A stretch of 64,000 bases of DNA, taken from positions 1 through 64,000 of the forward strand of contig NZ_JAJMOX010000014.1 in the NCBI RefSeq assembly GCF_020991455.1, in the 5' to 3' direction. Below the pieces are notes generated by a model. The model made no database searches. It saw only the letters and a program-made list of their open reading frames with translations, and was not told the origin of the DNA. Of the stretch, positions 58,265 to 64,000 are shown piece after piece (within the stretch, counting starts at the first letter, position 1; every line of letters begins with the position of its first letter). This DNA comes from Flavobacterium sp. JAS (lineage in GTDB: Bacteria > Bacteroidota > Bacteroidia > Flavobacteriales > Flavobacteriaceae). A program made the position numbers and the translations under genes.

Positions 58265-61200
58265 ATGAATTTTAAAGATTTATTTAATAAAGGAGCAAAT
58301 TGTTCTTTTGCAGTTGTTTTCTTATTGTGCTTGCTGATGAGCAATCGTATGAGTGCACAAAATTTAACACTCGAAGGTACTGTGAAGGATGGTGGAGGAT
58401 TGACTTTGCCTGGTGTTAATATAATTGAGAAAGGAACAAAAAATAGCGCTTCTACTGATTTTGATGGGCATTATAAAATAAAGCTTACGAATCCTAAGGC
58501 GGTATTGGCTTTTTCGTTTATAGGTTTTAAAACTAAAGAAATAGCTGTTGCAGGTAAAACTAAATTAGATGTGAGTCTAACTGAAGATTCAAATGCATTA
58601 AATGAAGTGGTTGTTGTTGGATATGGAACCGTAAAAAAATCAGATTTAACAGGAGCTGTTGCTTCAATTTCAGGAAATGATTTAAAGAAAGTGCCTGTTT
58701 CTAATGTTGCAGAGGCTTTAACAGGAAGAATAGCGGGAGTTCAGGTTACTTCAACCGAAGGTTCTCCAGATGCAGATATTAAAATTAGAGTCCGTGGTGG
58801 CGGATCATTGACACAAGATGCCTCGCCTTTGATTATTGTTGACGGTTTCCCTGTAAACAGTATGAGTGATATTGCAGCTTCTAATATCGAATCGGTGACC
58901 GTATTAAAAGATGCTTCTTCGACTGCAATATATGGATCAAGAGGTGCAAATGGGGTTATTATCATAACTACTAAAACGGGTAAAGATGGAAAAATGGCTG
59001 TTAGTTTTAATATGTTTTATGGAATGAAAAACCTGGCTAAAGATATTGATGTTCTTCCTGCTGACGATTTTGTAAAGTGGCAATATGAATATGCTCTGCT
59101 TGCTCAGACTGATAAAACTATTTTGAGTAATCCAAATTCTTATACGAAGTATTTTGGCAACTGGCAGGATCGTGATTTATATAATGGGGTAAAAGGTACA
59201 AATTGGCAAAAGCAAATTTATGGCCGTCGCGGCGAAGTAAATAGCCGTGATTTAGGAATTCGCGGAGGTAATGAAAAGCTTAGTTATAATTTTAATTATG
59301 CTTATTATGATGAGAAAGCAATTATGGTTGGTTCTGATTATAAAAGAAACAACTTGTCTTTGGCATTAAAAAACAAAGCAAGTGATAAAATTGATCTTGC
59401 TTTTACAGTACGTTATTCTGATACAGAAATAAATGGAGGAGGAGCAAATGAGCAAAATGAAGTTTCATCGCTTGATAGCCGTTTGCGCCATAGTGTTGGT
59501 TATTCTCCGGTTCCAATGCCAGGTTTAACGACTGATAATGATGATCAAAGTGTAAATAGCTATTTAGTAAATCCATTTTTGGCAATATCAGATAATGACC
59601 GTGACCAATCCAGAAAAAACTACAATTTGTTGGGAGGCTTTGGATGGAAGCTTATTGATAATTTGAAATTTCAAAGTGACTTAGGATTGGATAATTATAA
59701 TTATTCTGATTATCGTTTTTATGGATCTTCTACTTATTTTTCAAGCACTGCCAAAATAGGAGCAGGAAAACCTGGTATGGTAATGAGTGATCGTAAAGAT
59801 GTACGTTTTAGAAATGCTAATACTTTAAATTACGATTTTAAAAATATCTTAGGACAAAACCACCATTTGACAGCGCTTTTTGGGGAAGAAATGATCACGA
59901 CTACTTCAAATGTAGAAACAACGACAATGTTAAATTATCCGAAATTCTTTGATCTTGATGAAGCAAAGAAATTAACCACTCAGGGAACACCATTTTCAGT
60001 GGATAATTTTTATAGTCCTGACGATAAATTATTGTCTTTTTTCGGCCGTTTGAATTATGATTATAAAGATCGTTATTTATTGACTGCTTCTTTTCGTGCC
60101 GATGGATCAAGCCGATTTTTAGCCGATAATCGCTGGGGATATTTTCCTGCGGCGGCAGCGGCATGGAAGATTTCTGAAGAAAGTTTCCTGAAAAATACTT
60201 CATGGTTAAGTCTTCTTAAATTAAGACTGAGTTATGGTGAAGCCGGAAATAATAATATTCCTGTAGGACAAACAGTGCAGAGTTATCAGTCTGTTACTAA
60301 TGCTTATATAAATGGTTTTGATAGTTACTGGGCTCCATCGAGTGTTTTGGCAAATCCAAATTTAAAATGGGAAACAACAGTTACGCAAAATATTGGTCTT
60401 GATTTTGGATTTTTCAAAAACCGTTTAAACGGAACTTTTGATGCCTATAAAAACGTAACAAGCGATTTGTTAATAGAATTTCCGGTAGGAGGAACAGGAT
60501 ATAAAACGCAGTACCGAAATATGGGTGAAACACAAAACACCGGTTTTGAAGCTACTGTAAATTTCATAGCAATCGAAAAGAAGAATTTTGGTTTAAACTT
60601 TTCTGTGAATGTTGGTATTAACAAAAACAAAATCAATTCTCTTGGAGTAATGGACAACTTTGGAGTAAATACGAATTGGGCATCGACTGATATTGGTAAT
60701 GATTATGCCGTTAATGCCGGTTCTCCAATGGGATTAATGTATGGTTTTAAAAGTGATGGACGATATGAAGTTTCTGATTTTGATTACGTAGGCGGAAAGT
60801 ATACTTTAAAAGCAGGTGTTGTTGATGCAACAAGCGTTATTGGCAGTGCTGTACAACCGGGTATGATGAAGTTGAAAAATACTGATGGTTCTGCAGATAA
60901 TAAAGTTACGGCATCAGATCAAACAATTATTGGGAATGCTAATCCTAAAAGTACAGGAGGTTTAATCATTAATGCGAATGCTTATGGTTTTGATCTTTCT
61001 GCTGCTTTCAACTGGACTATCGGGAATGATATATATAATGCCAATAAAGCGGAATTTTCTACAGCAAACCGAAACGGACAATACAAGAATTTAAGCTCTG
61101 AAATGGCCGATGGTAAAAGATGGACAAACTTAAATCCTGATTCAGGACAATTAGTGACAGATCCTACAGAGTTAGCGGCTTTAAATGCTAACACAACAAT

Positions 61201-61498
61201 GTGGTCTCCATATATGCAAAAATTTATGTTTACAGACTGGGCAGTAGAGGATGGTTCATTCTTTAGATTAAATACTTTGACTTTAGGATATACTACACCT
61301 GAATCGTTTACCTCTAAATTGGGAGTGAATAAGTTAAGATTCTATTTTACAGCAACTAATGTTTTTATAATTACAAATTATTCTGGTCCAGATCCTGAGG
61401 TGTCAACAAAAAGAAAAACACCGCTAACGCCAGGAGTTGATTATTCAGCATATCCACGAAGCAGACAATTGGTTTTCGGTTTAAACCTTAATTTCTAA
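58265..61498 (+). CDS. SusC/RagA-family TonB-dependent outer-membrane transporter
   Basis: The 1077-residue protein has a signal peptide (to about SAQ, residue 32), a carboxypeptidase-D-like domain (GTVKDGGGLTLPGVNIIEKGT; residues about 36-110), the SusC-type junction NEVVVVGYGTVKKSDLTGAVASI, and a plug with LTGRIAGVQVTSTEGSPDADIKIRVRGGGSLTQ, LIIVDGFPVNSM and ASSTAIYGSRGANGVIIITTK. A long barrel ends in LNLNF. It is the start of a polysaccharide-utilisation-type locus with the SusD gene 16 bp downstream. The substrate is not visible here, though the following lipoprotein gene hints at a glycan. Confidence 0.92.
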   Translation: MNFKDLFNKGANCSFAVVFLLCLLMSNRMSAQNLTLEGTVKDGGGLTLPGVNIIEKGTKNSASTDFDGHYKIKLTNPKAVLAFSFIGFKTKEIAVAGKTKLDVSLTEDSNALNEVVVVGYGTVKKSDLTGAVASISGNDLKKVPVSNVAEALTGRIAGVQVTSTEGSPDADIKIRVRGGGSLTQDASPLIIVDGFPVNSMSDIAASNIESVTVLKDASSTAIYGSRGANGVIIITTKTGKDGKMAVSFNMFYGMKNLAKDIDVLPADDFVKWQYEYALLAQTDKTILSNPNSYTKYFGNWQDRDLYNGVKGTNWQKQIYGRRGEVNSRDLGIRGGNEKLSYNFNYAYYDEKAIMVGSDYKRNNLSLALKNKASDKIDLAFTVRYSDTEINGGGANEQNEVSSLDSRLRHSVGYSPVPMPGLTTDNDDQSVNSYLVNPFLAISDNDRDQSRKNYNLLGGFGWKLIDNLKFQSDLGLDNYNYSDYRFYGSSTYFSSTAKIGAGKPGMVMSDRKDVRFRNANTLNYDFKNILGQNHHLTALFGEEMITTTSNVETTTMLNYPKFFDLDEAKKLTTQGTPFSVDNFYSPDDKLLSFFGRLNYDYKDRYLLTASFRADGSSRFLADNRWGYFPAAAAAWKISEESFLKNTSWLSLLKLRLSYGEAGNNNIPVGQTVQSYQSVTNAYINGFDSYWAPSSVLANPNLKWETTVTQNIGLDFGFFKNRLNGTFDAYKNVTSDLLIEFPVGGTGYKTQYRNMGETQNTGFEATVNFIAIEKKNFGLNFSVNVGINKNKINSLGVMDNFGVNTNWASTDIGNDYAVNAGSPMGLMYGFKSDGRYEVSDFDYVGGKYTLKAGVVDATSVIGSAVQPGMMKLKNTDGSADNKVTASDQTIIGNANPKSTGGLIINANAYGFDLSAAFNWTIGNDIYNANKAEFSTANRNGQYKNLSSEMADGKRWTNLNPDSGQLVTDPTELAALNANTTMWSPYMQKFMFTDWAVEDGSFFRLNTLTLGYTTPESFTSKLGVNKLRFYFTATNVFIITNYSGPDPEVSTKRKTPLTPGVDYSAYPRSRQLVFGLNLNF

Positions 61499-61514
61499 TT
61501 TAAAATTTATCAAA

Positions 61515-63308
61515 ATGAAATATAAAATAATAATAGCAGGATTGATTATCTCAGGTTTATTGACTTCCTGTCAGGATCTTGGTGATGAATTTTTTGATAC
61601 TCCTGCACAATCAACATTAGGTGACGAATTGATCTTTTCTAATGTTGAACTTGCACAAGGAGCTGTTGACGGAATAAAAGTCTCATTTGGAGAAGAGCAG
61701 TCCTACAGAGGAAGACTTTTAGCCTATCAGGGATTGAATACAGATAGCGAGTGGCTTCTGACATCTTCTAGTGAAGGTGCTAAATCAGATCTGGTGGTGT
61801 ATGATCCTAAAGCTGATAATACAGAAATGAACTCGCCAAAAAATGCCTGGGCAATGATGTATGAAGGAATTGAACGTGCTAATTTATGTATCAGAGGTTT
61901 GCGTCTATATGGTAATCCGGCACCAAATACACAGTTAGGGCAATTGCTGGGAGAAGCATTGACATTACGTGCTATTTATTATGCTGATTTGGTAAGAAAC
62001 TGGGGAGATGTTCCTGCACGTTTTGAACCAGTTGCTACAGCAACTATTTATATCCCAAAAACAAGCCGTGATGTAATTTACAAGCAATTAATTGCTGATT
62101 TGGGCGAAGCTTCAACTTTAGTAGCATGGCCTAATGAAACATCGGTAACAACTAGTACAGAACGTGTAAATAAGGCTTTTGTAAAAAGTTTGAGAGCTCG
62201 CTTGGCTATGATGGCAAGCGGATATCAGCAATATTCTGACGGAGTTCATAGAAGTACAGATCCTGAACTTTCAATGGCAACTATGTATAAGTTGGCATTA
62301 GACGAATGTCGTTCAGTTATTGCTAGTGGTTCTGCACATTTAGAACCAACTTTTCAAGGTTTATGGAAAAAATATAATCAGGAAAATTTAGCAGCCGGAG
62401 GAGAATCTCTTTGGGAAATTCCTTTTGCACCTACACGAGGAAGAATGTTGTTTACTTATGCTGTAAGACACGATGCTGTAGATCAGTTTCAGCAAATGGG
62501 AGCTAATAAAGGCGGAGTAAACGGACCATTGCCATTTGTTTTTTATGACTATGACCAAGCTGATACCCGTAGAGATGTTACTTGTGTTCCTTATAAATGG
62601 GGCGCTGCCACAAATGGTAAAGCAAAACAGGAACTTACAGATTTACAGACATGGTATTTTGGTAAATATCGTTTTGAATGGATGAATCGTATCGTTAGTG
62701 CGCCAAATGATGATGGTGTAAATAAAATTTATATGCGTTATGCAGAAGTGCTCTTAATTGCTGCCGAAGTTGCGAATGAATTAGAAGGTCCCGGATCTGC
62801 TGCGGTTTATTTAAAAGAAATTCGTCGTAGAGCTTTTGCTTCAGGAAATCAGGCTGTAAAAGTAGATGCTTACGTAGATGCATTGACAAGTAAAGCAGCA
62901 ATGATGGATGCTATTGTTGAGGAGAATAAATATGAATTTACAGGAGAAATGGAACGTAAATTTTCTCTTATACGTTGGAATTTGTTAAAAACAAAATTAG
63001 ACGAAGCTAAGGTTAAAATGACCGATTTGAAAACTCGCACCGGTAAATATCAAGAAGTGCCTTTGATATTGTATTACAAATACAAAGACGACGGAATTAC
63101 ATTAGATATTTATGGGTTAAACCGAGGTGAAAATCAGGCTCCGGTAGGTTATACTTCTAAAGCTTGGGATAAATTAGAAGACAATAAAATAACAACATTA
63201 TACAAAGCCGGGGTTAATCCTGATAAAAGACAGTTTTGGCCAATTTGGCAAACGTTTATTGACAATAGTAATGGTCAATTGGTGAACGACTGGGTTTTGG
63301 GTAACTAA
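61515..63308 (+). CDS. RagB/SusD family nutrient-uptake lipoprotein
   Basis: The 597-residue protein has a lipoprotein signal with Cys19 (LLTSCQD). TPR-like helices are typical of SusD: WAMMYEGIERANLCIRGLRLYG, LGEALTLRAIYYADLVRNWGDVPARFEP and MRYAEVLLIAAEVANELEG. The late motif is MMDAIVEENKYEFTGEMERKFSLIRWNLL. It is the surface partner of the SusC transporter. It differs in length and motif from the SusD-like protein at 21105-22562, in line with a different substrate class. Confidence 0.92.
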   Translation: MKYKIIIAGLIISGLLTSCQDLGDEFFDTPAQSTLGDELIFSNVELAQGAVDGIKVSFGEEQSYRGRLLAYQGLNTDSEWLLTSSSEGAKSDLVVYDPKADNTEMNSPKNAWAMMYEGIERANLCIRGLRLYGNPAPNTQLGQLLGEALTLRAIYYADLVRNWGDVPARFEPVATATIYIPKTSRDVIYKQLIADLGEASTLVAWPNETSVTTSTERVNKAFVKSLRARLAMMASGYQQYSDGVHRSTDPELSMATMYKLALDECRSVIASGSAHLEPTFQGLWKKYNQENLAAGGESLWEIPFAPTRGRMLFTYAVRHDAVDQFQQMGANKGGVNGPLPFVFYDYDQADTRRDVTCVPYKWGAATNGKAKQELTDLQTWYFGKYRFEWMNRIVSAPNDDGVNKIYMRYAEVLLIAAEVANELEGPGSAAVYLKEIRRRAFASGNQAVKVDAYVDALTSKAAMMDAIVEENKYEFTGEMERKFSLIRWNLLKTKLDEAKVKMTDLKTRTGKYQEVPLILYYKYKDDGITLDIYGLNRGENQAPVGYTSKAWDKLEDNKITTLYKAGVNPDKRQFWPIWQTFIDNSNGQLVNDWVLGN

Positions 63309-63342
63309 TAACAATTAACAAACAAATTATAGTTTTATAATT

Positions 63343-64000
63343 ATGAAAGCAAAATATATATTGAAAGGATTGCTGGCTATGTTTTTATTGATAGTTGCCG
63401 GTTGCGAAAGCTACAATGAAGCAGTATTAGAAGATATAGGAGCAAATAGAATATTTTCTCCATTAGAACTTAAAGCCATCGTTAGAAATCAGACTTCGGT
63501 AGAATTAAATTGGACAGTAAAAGATGATGTGGATTACTACACAGTAGAATTTAGTGCAGATGACGCTGAGTTTAAAACCATTTACAAAACGGTTAAGGTT
63601 GAGCCTACAGAACTTCCGGTAACAATTGCGTTAGAAGGAGAAACAGTTTATTCAATAAGAGTAAAAGGAGTAAGTGCAATAGGATTAGCAGATTCTAAAT
63701 GGTCTGTCACTACAGCAAAAACATTAAGTGAGCAAATATTATTTCCTGTTGATGATGCTGATATTGAGGCTAAACAAGTTACATTAAGATGGACTCCAAA
63801 TAGTACTTTGACACAAATCACACTAGCTCCAGGCGGAATTACCCATACGATAACACCGGCAGAAAAAATAGCTGGAGTTGCAGTTGTAACCGGATTAACA
63901 GGTGAAACAGATTATACAGCTACTTTGCTTAACGGAACTAAAACAAGAGGAATTAGAACGTTTAAAACCGGAATTGATATAGGAACAGGTATTTTGGTAA
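63343..64000 (+). CDS. Fibronectin type III lipoprotein in SusE position (partial, runs off window)
   Basis: The open frame from the ATG at 63343 has no stop before the end, giving at least 219 residues. Cys21 (LLIVAGCES) marks a lipoprotein. Residues about 35-125 form an FN3 domain (SPLELKAIVRNQTSVELNWTVKDDVDYYTVEFS), and a second beta domain follows (IEAKQVTLRWTPNSTLTQITL). The segment TRGIRTFKTGIDIGTGILV recalls the start of the beta-helix part of DUF4957/DUF5123 proteins found in pectin-type loci, but this is tentative. It lies 34 bp after SusD and is probably a surface glycan-binding protein or lyase. Confidence 0.75.
   Translation, partial: MKAKYILKGLLAMFLLIVAGCESYNEAVLEDIGANRIFSPLELKAIVRNQTSVELNWTVKDDVDYYTVEFSADDAEFKTIYKTVKVEPTELPVTIALEGETVYSIRVKGVSAIGLADSKWSVTTAKTLSEQILFPVDDADIEAKQVTLRWTPNSTLTQITLAPGGITHTITPAEKIAGVAVVTGLTGETDYTATLLNGTKTRGIRTFKTGIDIGTGILV

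Overview
The window looks like chromosomal DNA of a low-GC Bacteroidota, most likely a Flavobacterium or close relative. The evidence is two SusC/SusD outer-membrane uptake pairs, a protease with a type IX secretion C-terminal signal, -7 promoter elements of the TAnnTTTG type, near absence of Shine-Dalgarno sequences, and long nested inverted repeats between genes. No plasmid, prophage, insertion sequence or CRISPR array was seen.

Region 1 (1-7.9 kb) is housekeeping: recF (minus strand), a membrane-anchored TPR protein, ribH, mutL, two adjacent rhomboid-family proteins and a membrane-anchored endonuclease/exonuclease/phosphatase protein.

Region 2 (8.1-30.1 kb) is the highlight. It reads as a complete locus for using collagen-like or other hydroxyproline-rich peptides. 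An AraC regulator is divergent from a six-gene operon. That operon encodes all four steps from trans-4-hydroxy-L-proline to 2-oxoglutarate (2-epimerase, D-hydroxyproline dehydrogenase, DapA-family deaminase, 2-oxoglutarate-semialdehyde dehydrogenase), plus an Xaa-Pro aminopeptidase and a DPP-IV-like dipeptidyl peptidase. Next come a SusC/SusD pair, a 1283-residue T9SS-secreted M43 metalloprotease, a second M24 Xaa-Pro peptidase and an S37-type prolyl peptidase. Four promoters in this stretch (upstream of the deaminase, SusC, M43 and S37 genes) share one architecture: two half-sites resembling GGTAATATAGTAT starting 21 bp apart, a -7 element starting exactly 36 bp after the proximal half-site, then a 20-27 nt gap to the ATG. 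This fits one regulon, probably run by the AraC protein at its left edge. The proposed flow is secreted protease, SusCD import, periplasmic DPP-IV and S37 trimming, cytosolic Xaa-Pro cleavage, and hydroxyproline catabolism to the TCA cycle.

Region 3 (30.3-35.6 kb, minus strand) is a compact core cluster: parA, parB, a DUF5683-like protein, dapB, lepB and a WbqC-family gene. Region 4 (35.8-46.9 kb) holds a DUF2339/DUF3999 membrane pair, an RlpA-like protein, tRNA-Pro(UGG), trxB, a padR-pspC-GIN-domain envelope operon, a DUF4870 protein and a DUF4442 protein.

Region 5 (47-55.3 kb, minus strand) is a copper-handling cluster: small Cys-rich secreted proteins, a multicopper oxidase with a Met-rich insert and a fused C-terminal barrel-like domain, a CopA-type P1B ATPase, an HMA-AraC regulator and a DUF3347 protein. 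Region 6 (55.3-57.4 kb) is an AraC regulator divergent from an MFS exporter. Region 7 (58.1-64 kb) starts a second SusC/SusD locus, probably for a polysaccharide, with a 14-bp perfect palindrome beside its -7 element. Its third gene, a fibronectin-type lipoprotein, runs off the window.
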